The notes under the pieces: model-generated
The model's database searches: none
What the model was told of the DNA's origin: nothing
Seen by the model: the letters and a program-made list of their open reading frames with translations, nothing else
Program-made: the position numbers and the translations under genes
Part shown: piece after piece, positions 1-9,533 of the stretch
Numbering within the stretch: the stretch's first letter is position 1
Layout of the letters: every line of letters starts with the position of its first letter
NCBI RefSeq assembly: GCF_030160115.1
Contig: NZ_BSNS01000012.1
Location: 62,001-126,000 of the forward strand
Source: Devosia nitrariae
Lineage (GTDB): Bacteria; Pseudomonadota; Alphaproteobacteria; Rhizobiales; Devosiaceae
DNA: 64,000 bases
Direction: 5' to 3'

Positions 1-826
1 CGGCTTCGTTGAAACTCACCGCGTTTATCCCGAGGCGGACAACAGGGACGATCCCCGCTACCTCGCGCCCCCGCCGGGCTATCCGGACGCGCCCGGGATA
101 CGCGCCGATACGGCGCGTTTGCACACGAGCCTGCGCAGCGTCGACGATGCGGTTGGGCTGGTGCTTTTGGCCCTCGCCGCGTCAGGCAGGGCCGAAGAGA
201 CCCTCGTGATCTTCACCACCGACCACGGGCTCCCCTGGCCGGAGGCGAAGGGCAATCTGGGTGATGCCGGCACCGGCGTGGCGCTGATCATGCGCGGGCC
301 GTCCGGGTTTTGCGGTGGCCAGGTCGTCGATGCACTGATCTCCCAGCTCGACATCTTTCCCACTCTCATGGACATCGCGGGGCTTTCCAAACCGTCCTGG
401 CTGAGGGGCAGGAGCCTGCTGCCGCTCGTGACGGGCGAAGCCAGGGAAATCCAGGACGAGATCTTCGCCGAAGTGACCTGCCATGCTGCCGCCGAACCCA
501 TGCGGGCAATCCGCACGCATGAATGGCTCTACATCAAGCGCTTCGATGGCGGAGGATTGCGCGTACTGCCCAATGTGGACGACGGAGATGCCAAGGCGCT
601 CTATCTCCAGCACGGCTGGACCGCCACCCCGCCTGCACCGCGAGCACTCTATAATGTCGTTCTCGATCCACTCGAAAAGCAAAACCGTATCGAAGAGGAG
701 GCGTACGCAGGGATTGCCAATGCCCTCGATGCGCGGTTACACGAGTGGATGGCGACCACCAATGATCCGCTGCTCGAACCGGACTGGGCGCCACCGGCGC
801 ATTTCAGGCTGAAGCATCGGTGCTGA
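1..826 (+). CDS. Sulfatase / alkaline phosphatase superfamily hydrolase, 3' end only
   Basis: The gene enters from the left edge in frame 2 and ends at TGA 824-826, so only the C-terminal ~274 residues are present and the N-terminal catalytic Cys/Ser region is missing. The segment TDHGLPWPEAKGNLGD is the metal-binding Asp-His pair near the C-terminal half of sulfatases and related phosphodiesterases, followed by a strand with ALIMRGP and a DIFPTLMDIAGL helix typical of arylsulfatase-type enzymes. The stretch YNVVLDPLEKQNRIEEE matches the usual 'LYDLxxDPxExxNL' tail motif. Family known: hydrolysis of sulfate (or phosphate) esters. The substrate cannot be told from this fragment. Confidence 0.8.
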   Translation, partial: GFVETHRVYPEADNRDDPRYLAPPPGYPDAPGIRADTARLHTSLRSVDDAVGLVLLALAASGRAEETLVIFTTDHGLPWPEAKGNLGDAGTGVALIMRGPSGFCGGQVVDALISQLDIFPTLMDIAGLSKPSWLRGRSLLPLVTGEAREIQDEIFAEVTCHAAAEPMRAIRTHEWLYIKRFDGGGLRVLPNVDDGDAKALYLQHGWTATPPAPRALYNVVLDPLEKQNRIEEEAYAGIANALDARLHEWMATTNDPLLEPDWAPPAHFRLKHRC

Positions 827-842
827 GACCAGGCCCGAGGGT

Positions 843-1305
843 AGAGGACCTTTTCCAGCGCCTCGTCGGCGAGCAGCTCATTGAGAACGCCGCGCTTGGC
901 CTTTGCGCCGGAGAGGATCACCTGCTGCTCGATTTTGACGACGGTCGAGCCCTGAGGGGCAGCCTCGACGCGCAGGGGATCGTTGAGGAGATCCTTGGCG
1001 AGGTGGGGCGATATTGGGGCCATGGTGGCCGAGAACAGCATGGTCTGGCGCCTGGGACCGATGCCCTTGGCGATGGCCTTGACCGGTCCGATGAAGCCCA
1101 TGTCGAGCACGCGGTCGGCCTCGTCGAGGACCAGGAAGCGGGTTTCGTTGAGCCACACCTTGCCGTCATCGACAAGATCCTGGAGCCGTCCGGGAGTGGC
1201 CACCATCACGTCGACGCCCTTGGCGATCTTCTGGATCTTCGCATGGCGGGAAACGCCGCCGAGAACTAGGACGGTGGAGGCCGAACCGGCATGGCCTCAT
1301 CGAAT
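843..1305 (-). pseudogene. Partial, decayed duplicate of the rhlE helicase gene
   Basis: This stretch is almost the same as 2859-3340 inside rhlE, in the same orientation and offset by 2016 bases (845 matches 2861, 1081 matches 3097). It covers only helicase domain 1, from the TPGRLQDLVDD region through DEAD and SAT to ALEKVL. The Walker A part and all of domain 2 are absent. Against the parent it carries a one-base insertion and a one-base deletion about 16 bases apart that cancel out, and deletions of about 9 and 10 bases near 1278-1300. It joins unrelated sequence on both sides. It cannot make a helicase. Confidence 0.85.
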
Positions 1306-1393
1306 GCCGCAATTTTATCGGCTTCGGCGAGGCTTTCCTAAACTCGTCCTCCTACTTGGCGAGGATGGTGGACGAGCAACGGGGGAGAGTGTT

Positions 1394-1552
1394 TTGGAAA
1401 GAGTGTACCAACTTCTCTTGGCCGCGGGATATCCCTTGCAAGGAGTAGACTGGCTGCGCCAGCACCGATTGTCCGCTATCGTGCTTATGGCCTTTGCGGC
1501 TTGGGCACTATTCATCGGGCTCGGATGGCTGATTTGGTTGGCGCTGACTTAA
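1394..1552 (+). CDS. Possible 52-residue small membrane protein
   Basis: A TTG at 1394 follows a purine-rich GGGGGAG at 1381-1387, at good spacing. The frame reads about 20 polar residues, then one strong transmembrane segment (AIVLMAFAAWALFIGLGWLI) and stops at TAA 1550-1552. No family is recognised. It lies in a decayed region between two gene remnants, so it may itself be a leftover or a chance frame. The hydrophobic helix and ribosome-binding site are the only support. Confidence 0.3.
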   Translation: MERVYQLLLAAGYPLQGVDWLRQHRLSAIVLMAFAAWALFIGLGWLIWLALT

Positions 1553-1704
1553 TCCGACAACACGCGGCTATCGCCGAAGGGCCAGTTCCGGCTGCGGCCA
1601 TTGGTCAAAACGTCCACCGTACCAAGAATGACAATCAGCGGTGCAAGGAAGAGCCACGTGCCAGCGATTTGCAGCGTGCAGACATTGATGGTTGGGAGCG
1701 ACAT
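1549..1704 (-). CDS. Possible 51-residue small membrane protein
   Basis: An ATG at 1704 reads MSLPTINVCTLQIAGTWLFL, then continues through one transmembrane segment into a short polar tail. A GAGG lies about 7 bases upstream. It overlaps the stop of the plus-strand small frame by four bases. No family is recognised. A longer frame beginning upstream at 1824 has no sensible extra domain, so the internal ATG was chosen. Real expression is uncertain because both neighbours are decayed genes. Confidence 0.3.
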   Translation of the reverse strand: MSLPTINVCTLQIAGTWLFLAPLIVILGTVDVLTNGRSRNWPFGDSRVLSD

Positions 1705-1842
1705 GAAGAGCCTCGGGCGCGCGCGTTCTGGGGAACCGAGGTCGCGGCTTACGCGATCTCGTGGGCGTTCCAGGCTCTCGCCAGGCTCGAAAAAATCTTG
1801 GCACAGTACTGCGCCGAGCACCACTACACTATTTCGTTAACC

Positions 1843-2226
1843 TTACTTCGCGGGCGCAGCCTCCACCGCTGCAGCGTCCGGAGAGCAAAAGGCATATTGG
1901 TGGCGCTTTAGGTCCAGCAGTTTTGCATCGCTCCAGCTTCGCGCTCGACGCTTTCAAGGAAGATCGTCTTGCCGTCGGTCCGGAACCGACTGGTGGAGAA
2001 TGGCCGGTCGCTCTCAACCACTTCGTGGGCGTAGCCCAAACAATGTCGAATAGTCTTGAGCCCTAACCCCCCCCTTCACGAAAGCGTTCACGAACCGCAG
2101 CTCGATCAGGTCCCGGAACGACAGCTCTATGCTGTCATCCAGCTTGGGCACCTCTGGAACCCACAAAGGTGGCACTTCGTGGCGCCCCACCGCGCGAAAC
2201 TGGCACGCCAGCCTTGAGGCAATAGT
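1843..2226 (-). pseudogene. Frameshifted remnant of a DUF433-like protein
   Basis: Reading the minus strand from about 2226 gives a frame with no clear start: PPLWVPEVPKLDDSIELSF, then FRDLIELRFVNAF, a helix-rich stretch, and PFSTSRFRTDGKTIFLE. This order resembles the conserved core of DUF433-type proteins (often antitoxin or DNA-binding-like, upstream of a PIN-type partner). The frame stops at TAA 1908-1910, but a single-base shift near 1932 restores KLLDLKRHQYAF, the usual next block, which runs to a stop at 1843-1845. So one frameshift and a lost N-terminus inactivate it. The family assignment is from memory of the motif order. No toxin partner was seen. Confidence 0.5.
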
Positions 2227-2238
2227 CGATGCAACCTC

Positions 2239-2264
2239 AAAAAGGGGCGGCCACCGGCCGCCCC
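2239..2264 (-). terminator. Rho-independent terminator of rhlE
   Basis: An inverted repeat, GGGGCGGCC with GGCCGCCCC around a short loop (2244-2264), is followed on the minus strand by five T (2239-2243). It lies 8 bases past the rhlE stop codon at 2272. Confidence 0.85.
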
Positions 2265-2271
2265 TTCTGAT

Positions 2272-3609
<1,338 letters not shown>

Positions 3610-3908
3610 AGTAAAGAAATCTTTCTGTTGCGCGCAGAACGTGCGCGCCAAGCCATCCACTTGGATGGCTGGTTCATGGGTGCATCAGCGATAAGGATTA
3701 TCGCGGTGCGGGCTTTGCGGGGACAAATTGTCCCTCTCGCCCGGGTGCTTCCTCCAGGCCCACTTCGCCGCTCGCCGCATCAAATATCGAAGAGAAGAGA
3801 AGTTCGTCGAGCACCGGCCGTTAGCCACTCGCACTGCGACGCTGGCATTCATATGGGGCAAGCGACGCCAAATAGCAAGCCGTAACGCCGGTGAGCAGCC
3901 ATTCGCTC

Positions 3909-4004
3909 AGAGCGGGATGCGAAAGGTGGGAACCGGTCTTTCGCGAAGAATCCCGCGACAGGAGAAGCCAGAGCGCGATTTGATTCCATCAATCGCATCG
4001 CGCC
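3909..4004. repeat. Two-hairpin intergenic element, RIME-like
   Basis: In the ~450-base gap 3610-4062 no gene is seen. It holds two adjacent palindromes. The first is GCGGGAT/CGAAAG pairing with CTTTCG/ATCCCGC (3912-3956). The second is GCGCGAT with ATCGCGC (3972-4003) around TTGATTCCATCAA. Similar paired palindromes are common in Rhizobiales intergenic DNA. Assignment to that class is from memory. Only one copy was noticed in this window. Confidence 0.5.
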
Positions 4005-4062
4005 GTGGTGCAACCGGTGCCGGTCTCGACCGTTGGCCGACGCAACTCTGAAGGAGGACGAT

Positions 4063-4455
4063 ATGGAATGGACCGGGCGATGCCTTTGCGGCAAACGGCG
4101 CTACCGCGCCGTCGGCGAGCCCCTTGCGCAGGGATATTGCCACTGCAGCATGTGCCGGCGCGCCACCGGCGGCCCCTTCGCCGTACTGGTGCGCTTCGAG
4201 ACCGTGGATTGGCTCGACGAGCAGCCGGCCGTCTACCGCTCGAGCCCGATAGCCGAGCGCGGCTTCTGCCCGGATTGCGGCACGCCGCTGTTCCTGCGCT
4301 ACGACGAGGATCGGCGCATGCGTATGACCGTCGGCTCGCTCGACCGCGCCGATCTCATCAAGCCCGACGGCCACTATGGCATCGAAAGCCGCCTGCCCTG
4401 GACCCGCGACCTTGGCCGCGGACTGCCGGAGGACGAGACCAGGGAGCGCTTCTAA
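4063..4455 (+). CDS. GFA family protein (Mss4-like zinc-binding fold)
   Basis: A 130-residue protein of the glutathione-dependent formaldehyde-activating (Gfa/CENP-V) fold. It has the zinc cysteine pattern: CLCG at residues ~7-10, YCHCSMCRRATG at ~28-39, and FCPDCGTPLF at ~69-78. These ligands define the fold, but most members are not proven to act on formaldehyde, so the substrate is unknown. The ATG at 4063 was chosen over 4033 because AAGGAGG lies 6 bases upstream. Its stop codon overlaps the stop of the convergent oxidoreductase gene by four bases. Confidence 0.85.
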   Translation: MEWTGRCLCGKRRYRAVGEPLAQGYCHCSMCRRATGGPFAVLVRFETVDWLDEQPAVYRSSPIAERGFCPDCGTPLFLRYDEDRRMRMTVGSLDRADLIKPDGHYGIESRLPWTRDLGRGLPEDETRERF

Positions 4456-5243
4456 ATCCCCGCGTACCAGTCATAGCCGCGATCTTCCCAATAGCCGCCC
4501 TTGCCGCCAGCGATCCCGGCGAAACTGTCGACGAGCTCGATCGACGAGACGTACTTGGCCATCTTGTAGCCGAGCTGGCGCTCGATCCTGACGCGCAGAG
4601 GCGCGCCGTTGGCAACCGGCAGGGGAGCGTCGTTGACGGCGTGGGCGAGGATGGTCTGCGTGTGCCGCGCGTCGATGAGATCGCAGCTCTCATAGTAAAG
4701 GACATCTCCGGCAGGGCTGCGTTCGATATTGTCGAAACAGCGGAAGACGACGTAGCGCGCCTGCGGTTTCACCCCGACCTGGTCGAGCAGATAACCCAGA
4801 GGAACGCCGGTCCATTTGGCGATGCAACTCCAGCCCTCGACGCAGTCGTGGCGGGTGATTTGCGTGCGCTGTGGCATATTGCGCAGCTCCTCGAGCGACA
4901 ACGAGGCCGGCCGCTCGACAAGCCCATTCAATTCGAGGCGGTAGTCGGCAAAGTTCTGCTGTCTCAGGAACATATATTCGGGTGTCGTCGGATCGGTCGA
5001 GCCGTTGGGCCGCTGGCCCTGCCGGACCTCGCTTTCCGCGAACTCGCGCGCCAGCCAGTCGTCGCCGAGCAATTGCCGTTGCACGCGGTAGGTGAGGTCG
5101 TTGGCCTTCTCCAGGACATCGCGGACCTCGTTGTCGCGCTGGCCAAGGAAATCGAACTGGCCGCAACCCGCAAGCGCAAGCGAGGACGCCGCAGCAGCGG
5201 AGGTACCAAGGAACCGGCGGCGCGTAAGCCTGGAGCCGCTCAT
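4452..5243 (-). CDS. Tat-exported molybdopterin-dependent oxidoreductase (sulfite oxidase fold)
   Basis: 263 residues. The N-terminus carries a twin-arginine signal RRRFLG followed by a hydrophobic stretch ending LALAGC, which is also a lipobox, so the mature enzyme may be a Tat lipoprotein anchored in the periplasm. HDCVEGWSC at ~131-139 holds the conserved molybdenum-ligand Cys of the sulfite oxidase/YedY family, and the pterin-pocket region NGAPLRVRIERQLGYKMAK follows. It overlaps the next gene (cytochrome b) by an ATGA, so electrons probably pass between this subunit and that membrane heme protein. It resembles YedY-like proteins but is paired with a b561-type cytochrome, not MsrQ. The substrate is unknown. 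Confidence 0.85.
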   Translation of the reverse strand: MSGSRLTRRRFLGTSAAAASSLALAGCGQFDFLGQRDNEVRDVLEKANDLTYRVQRQLLGDDWLAREFAESEVRQGQRPNGSTDPTTPEYMFLRQQNFADYRLELNGLVERPASLSLEELRNMPQRTQITRHDCVEGWSCIAKWTGVPLGYLLDQVGVKPQARYVVFRCFDNIERSPAGDVLYYESCDLIDARHTQTILAHAVNDAPLPVANGAPLRVRIERQLGYKMAKYVSSIELVDSFAGIAGGKGGYWEDRGYDWYAGI

Positions 5244-6103
5244 GGCCTGTCTCCTTCCTGCCCGGGCGTGCCCGGCTCCGCCCGGTACCAGCCGGTGATC
5301 ATCGAACGCATCTCGTTTATCGGGCCGGCCGCGACGACCATGACGACATGGATGATAAAGAAGAGCACCAGCAGCACCATGACGATGAAATGGATGGTGC
5401 GCGCCGTCTGCCGGCCGCCGAACACGTCGAGGAGCCAGGGCCAGGCGGCATCCATGCCCGGCGACATGGTGAGGCCCGTAAGGATGATCAGTGGGAACAG
5501 CACGAAGAATATGGTCGCATAGGCGAGCTTCTGAAGCGGATTGTAGGACCGGCCGTGTCGGAACCGGAACCGCGCATGCGCGGCAACATCACCCGGCAGC
5601 GCCTGCCAGTCCTCGCCCCTCGGCACGATGTCGCGCCGCAGGTGCCCGTTGAGAAAGCTGGCCAGGAACCAGACGAAGAGCGTGGCAACGAAAAGCCAGG
5701 CAAAGAAGAAGTGGACGACCCGACCCGTGGCGAGATCGCGGAACGATGGGATCGTTGCCCAGCCGGGAAAGCCTTGGAACTGCGGGCGCGCTTCAGGCCC
5801 GCTCATACCGAAGAGGCCGGTGGTGTCGAATGTCTGCCCGAAGAGAGTGGTTCGTCCGCGCGGTCCGTCGGGCGTGTTGAACGCCTGCATTCGCAAGACC
5901 GCGTTGTCGTATTCAAAGCCCGACTCCTGGCCGATATAAAGCGCCGGATGGGCGTTGAAGATCTGCAGACCCGAAAGCAGCAGGAAGAAGAGGCAGATCG
6001 CCCACACCCAATGGGTCACCCGCGTCCAGGCGGACTGCCGATGGATCAGCGGCCCTCTGACCTCCTTGCCGGTAATGTCCGTCTCTTCCAGCTGCGCGCT
6101 CAT
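5240..6103 (-). CDS. Cytochrome b561-type membrane subunit
   Basis: 287 residues with four hydrophobic helices, beginning with VTHWVWAICLFFLLLSGLQI. Histidines placed to bind two b hemes lie in helices at VTHW, VVHFFF, TIHFIV and IIHVVM. This matches the diheme cytochrome b subunits of Ni/Fe-hydrogenase, formate dehydrogenase and thiosulfate reductase. A soluble loop of about 80 residues separates helix 1 from helix 2. It is the first gene of a two-gene operon with the Tat-exported molybdenum enzyme (ATGA overlap), and should link that enzyme to the quinone pool. Function inferred from pairing. Confidence 0.85.
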   Translation of the reverse strand: MSAQLEETDITGKEVRGPLIHRQSAWTRVTHWVWAICLFFLLLSGLQIFNAHPALYIGQESGFEYDNAVLRMQAFNTPDGPRGRTTLFGQTFDTTGLFGMSGPEARPQFQGFPGWATIPSFRDLATGRVVHFFFAWLFVATLFVWFLASFLNGHLRRDIVPRGEDWQALPGDVAAHARFRFRHGRSYNPLQKLAYATIFFVLFPLIILTGLTMSPGMDAAWPWLLDVFGGRQTARTIHFIVMVLLVLFFIIHVVMVVAAGPINEMRSMITGWYRAEPGTPGQEGDRP

Positions 6104-6271
6104 CTCATCTCCGGACGTTGCTTCAACCTGCGACAGTGAGCTACGGACGGGAAGGGCTTATCGGTTGAGGCTCACGCAACTGTCATCGTCCGTCTTTTGC
6201 GGTTACGGACAATCATTCGCCCGCTGCGGGCCGCCTGTTACACCTCGGAGCGAAAAACAGTCGCGAAGCGG

Positions 6272-6922
6272 CTACTCCTCGTCGCGGGCCGCCCAATTCA
6301 TGCCGCGCCGCATGATGGTAGCCATGTTGGGGTTCTCGAACTCCTTGGCCTGATGTCCGAGCGTCATGTGGAACACCCGCCCCTTGCCATGCCGGCGCTT
6401 CCAGACCACGGGTATGACCACGTCCTTGATCCACCAGGCGTGCTCGCCCGAAAACGTTGTGGTCGCCAGCACCTCGTTGGAGGGATCGACGTGCATGTAG
6501 TACTGCTCGGACCGGTAGGAGAAGGACTTGATTCCCTCCATGATCGGATCGTCGGCGTTGGCGACGTCGACGGTATAATCGATGATATTGCCGGGATGGG
6601 CGACCCACTGGCCGCCGACCATGAACTGATAATCGACCGCGTCACGGAAAGCATCGCTCATGCCTCCGTGGTGACCGGCGAGGCCAACGCCGCCCTCGAC
6701 GGCTTTGGTCAGGTTCTCGACCTCCGCCTTCTCGATCCTGGACATGGTGAAGATGGGGATGATGAGCGAGAGCTCATGGATGGAGGGGTCGGCGAAGGCG
6801 GCGGTTTCGGTGGCGGTGCGCACGGTAAAGCCGTCCTCGTGCAGCCAGCGCCGATAGATGGCGGCGCACTCTTCGGGATCGTGTCCCTCCCAGCCGCCAT
6901 AGACGATCAGTGCGCTCTTCAT
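6272..6922 (-). CDS. ThuA-like domain protein
   Basis: 216 residues of the ThuA (trehalose utilization) glutamine-amidotransferase-like fold. Recognisable pieces are ALIVYGGWEGHDP at the N-terminus, the GLAGHHGGMSDAFRDA block near residue 82, WVAHPGNIIDYTV, and HMTLGHQAKEF near the C-terminus. It is distinct in sequence from the larger thuA at 11259-12041 and stands alone, not in the thu operon. Members of this fold are linked to sugar metabolism, but the reaction of this branch is not known. It starts at ATG 6922. Confidence 0.8.
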   Translation of the reverse strand: MKSALIVYGGWEGHDPEECAAIYRRWLHEDGFTVRTATETAAFADPSIHELSLIIPIFTMSRIEKAEVENLTKAVEGGVGLAGHHGGMSDAFRDAVDYQFMVGGQWVAHPGNIIDYTVDVANADDPIMEGIKSFSYRSEQYYMHVDPSNEVLATTTFSGEHAWWIKDVVIPVVWKRRHGKGRVFHMTLGHQAKEFENPNMATIMRRGMNWAARDEE

Positions 6923-7014
6923 GCTGCAACTCCCGCAATCACCGGCAAATCAAACGGGCGCGAGAGTATCGTAACTGGCGCCCATTGAAACCCCTCTGAG
7001 GGGCGTGCCGCAAA

Positions 7015-7650
7015 TCAACCGGAAGCCGGTTTCGCCGGCTCGAACAGCCCGACGAAATGCAGGCGCCGGCCGAACACCCAGTCGAAGGGGGGCGGATAGA
7101 GCGCCAGCCGGTCCCGCCAGGTCGAGACGGCAAGATCGCATCGCTCGAGCGCTCTCGCCCACTGCGCGCGGTCGAGATAATTGTAGGGCAGCCGCACGTC
7201 ATGGCCGCGGTTGCCGACCCAATCCATCAGCCGCAGCGTCGGTCCCGCAAGCCACCCCTCGCGCAGGTGATCCTTGACCACGATCCCCCGTCGACCAACG
7301 CGGGCCGCCTCGGCCAGCACCACCGCCGCGTCGTCCGTGTGATGCAGGACATCGACGATGACGACATAGTCGAAACTGCCGTCGGCAAAGGGGAGCGTCT
7401 GCCCGTCATAGCGGGTAACCGGAATATGGGTGACCGGGCGCACGAGGACGTCGACACCCTCGACGGCGAGATCCGGTCGCCGCTCCATCAGCCGCGCCGC
7501 GATCCGCCCGTCCCCGCAGCCGAGGTCGAGCACCCGCCCGCCTTGCGGGATCGCTTTCGCGATCAGTTCTGAAAGCACCTCTACCCGCCGGGAGAAAACG
7601 GCTTTGTAGTGGAGGGTATTGAGCAGCGATTTCGAGGAAGCGGTGAGCAT
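7015..7650 (-). CDS. Class I SAM-dependent methyltransferase
   Basis: 211 residues. Motif I is RVLDLGCGDGRIAARL (~39-54), motif II is VEGVDVL, an acidic FADGSFDYVVIVDVLHH covers motif IV, and GIVVKDH follows, together forming a Rossmann SAM-binding fold of the Methyltransf_11 type. The C-terminal part NRGHDVRLPYNYLDRAQW is a substrate-side extension seen in uncharacterised members. The acceptor substrate cannot be told. Single gene, starting at ATG 7650. Confidence 0.85.
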   Translation of the reverse strand: MLTASSKSLLNTLHYKAVFSRRVEVLSELIAKAIPQGGRVLDLGCGDGRIAARLMERRPDLAVEGVDVLVRPVTHIPVTRYDGQTLPFADGSFDYVVIVDVLHHTDDAAVVLAEAARVGRRGIVVKDHLREGWLAGPTLRLMDWVGNRGHDVRLPYNYLDRAQWARALERCDLAVSTWRDRLALYPPPFDWVFGRRLHFVGLFEPAKPASG

Positions 7651-7862
7651 GGCGGCACGCTAGCGCCCGCGCCACCCGTTGCAAAGCCGGAGCGGACGGC
7701 AGGACGAATTTTTGACCAAAAGGTTCACTTTCGCTCCCGCCGCAATCCTGCTTAACTGTTCCGATCGCTCTGGTGCGCCGGAGCGTCCAGGGCAACGTCG
7801 TCAGATCGTCACGCAGACGTGGGACGGATCGCTGCCCGACCAAGGAAAGAGGGACAACAGGG

Positions 7863-9464
7863 ATGAAGAGATTACTCGCGGGGGCAACCGCGCTGACCAT
7901 GATGACCAGCGCGGCCTATGCTGATTTCACGCTGAATATACTGCACATCAACGACTTCCACTCGCGCTTCGACCCGATCACCGGCACCGATTCCAACTGT
8001 GACGCCGAGACGGACGCGGCCGGCGAATGTTTCGGCGGCATCGCGCGGCTGAAGGCGATCATCGACACGCGCCGCGACGAGATCTCGACTGGAGGCGGCA
8101 ACTCGTTACTGCTCTCGGCCGGTGACAACTTTCAGGGTTCGCTCTACTACACGACATACAAATCAAAGGTCGTCTCCGATTTCTTCAATCAGATGGGCTT
8201 CGACGTTGTGGCGACCGGCAACCACGAGTTCGATGATGGTCCAGAGGAATTCCTGACCTTCATCGAGGCGGCGCAGTTCCCGATCATTGGCGGGAATTTC
8301 GACGTCAGCCGCTCGCCCGAGCTGCGCGGCAAGATCAACGGTTCGATTGTCGTCGAGGTCGGCGGCGAACGGATCGGCATCATCGGCGCAACCACCGAGG
8401 ATACCCCGGAAATCGCCGCCTCCGGCCCCGACATCGAGTTCTATGAGGTGGCCCAGTATGTTCGTGGCGCCGCCGAGGCACTGGAAGCCGCCGGTATCAA
8501 CAAGATTATCCTATTGAGCCACATCGGCTACAACGAGGACATGGCCGTGGCCGCTGCGGTCCCGGGTGTCGATGTGATCGTGGGCGGGCACTCGCACACG
8601 CTCCTCTCCAACACGGCCGAGGGTGCCGCTGGCCCCTACCCGACCATGGTGACCAACCCGGCCGGGATCGAAGTCGCAGTCGTGCAGGCCAACCAGTACG
8701 GCAAGTACCTGGGCGACCTCACGGTGACCTGGGACGACGATGGCAACGTGGTCTCGGCCGAAGGTGAACCATACCTGATCGACGCGTCCGTTGAAGGCAA
8801 CGCCGATTTCGCCTCTCAACTCGCAGAGCTCTCTGGGCCGATTGAGGAAACGATGGCCGAAGTCATCGGCACCGCGACCGAGGCGATCGAAGGTTCGCGC
8901 GAAGTGTGCCGAGCCATGGAATGCTCGATGGGCAACCTCGTGGCCGACGCTATGCTCGACCGCGTCGCCGACCAGGGCGTGACCATCGCCATCCAGAACG
9001 GCGGCGGCCTACGTGCCTCGATCGATGCCGGCGAGATCACTATGGGCGAAGTGCTCACGGTTCTGCCTTTCTCCAACACGCTCGCCACTGTCGAAATTTC
9101 GGGTGGCGCCGTGATCGAGGCGCTCGAGAACGGTGTCAGCGATGTGGAGAATGGCGCGGGCCGGTTCCCGCAGGTCGCAGGCCTCAAATATAGCTTCGAT
9201 CTCAGCCAGCCGCCCGGCAGCCGCATCAGCGACGTCGAGGTGATGGAGGGCGGCGCCTGGGCTCCGATCGACGAAGAGGCGACCTACGGTGTCGTGACCA
9301 ACAACTTCATGCGCGGTGGCGGCGACGGCTACGAGCCTTTCGCCAATGGGGGCAACCCCTACGATTTCGGCCCGCCGCTCGAGCAGGTACTGGCCGATTA
9401 CATCGCCGAGGCGGGCGGAGAATACACCCCCTATACCGACGGGCGTATCACGGCCGTTGAGTAG
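7863..9464 (+). CDS. Secreted bifunctional metallophosphatase / 5'-nucleotidase
   Basis: 533 residues with a Sec signal (MKRLLAGATALTMMTSAAYA). The N-terminal calcineurin-like domain has the metal ligands in LHINDFHSRF, GDNFQGS, TGNHEFDDG and GGHSHT. The C-terminal 5'-nucleotidase domain (~330-510) has NGGGLRASIDAGEI and NNFMRGGGDGYEPF, which bind the nucleotide. Family known: hydrolyses nucleotides or UDP-sugars in the periplasm for phosphate and nucleoside salvage. The start at 7863 was chosen because the signal peptide begins there, with AAGAGGGAC upstream. An earlier in-frame start at 7773 adds an Arg-rich stretch without signal character. Confidence 0.92.
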   Translation: MKRLLAGATALTMMTSAAYADFTLNILHINDFHSRFDPITGTDSNCDAETDAAGECFGGIARLKAIIDTRRDEISTGGGNSLLLSAGDNFQGSLYYTTYKSKVVSDFFNQMGFDVVATGNHEFDDGPEEFLTFIEAAQFPIIGGNFDVSRSPELRGKINGSIVVEVGGERIGIIGATTEDTPEIAASGPDIEFYEVAQYVRGAAEALEAAGINKIILLSHIGYNEDMAVAAAVPGVDVIVGGHSHTLLSNTAEGAAGPYPTMVTNPAGIEVAVVQANQYGKYLGDLTVTWDDDGNVVSAEGEPYLIDASVEGNADFASQLAELSGPIEETMAEVIGTATEAIEGSREVCRAMECSMGNLVADAMLDRVADQGVTIAIQNGGGLRASIDAGEITMGEVLTVLPFSNTLATVEISGGAVIEALENGVSDVENGAGRFPQVAGLKYSFDLSQPPGSRISDVEVMEGGAWAPIDEEATYGVVTNNFMRGGGDGYEPFANGGNPYDFGPPLEQVLADYIAEAGGEYTPYTDGRITAVE

Positions 9465-9486
9465 CAACACACCTCACCCACGATGC

Positions 9487-9517
9487 AAAAGGGGCGCCCT
9501 CGGGCGCCCCTTTTTTT
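9487..9517 (+). terminator. Bidirectional Rho-independent terminator
   Basis: GGGGCGCCC and GGGCGCCCC flank a short loop (9491-9510), with seven T after it (9511-9517) and four A before it. It ends the 5'-nucleotidase gene and can also serve the convergent GlsB-like gene. Confidence 0.9.
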
Positions 9518-9533
9518 GTCTCGGCGAACCAAC

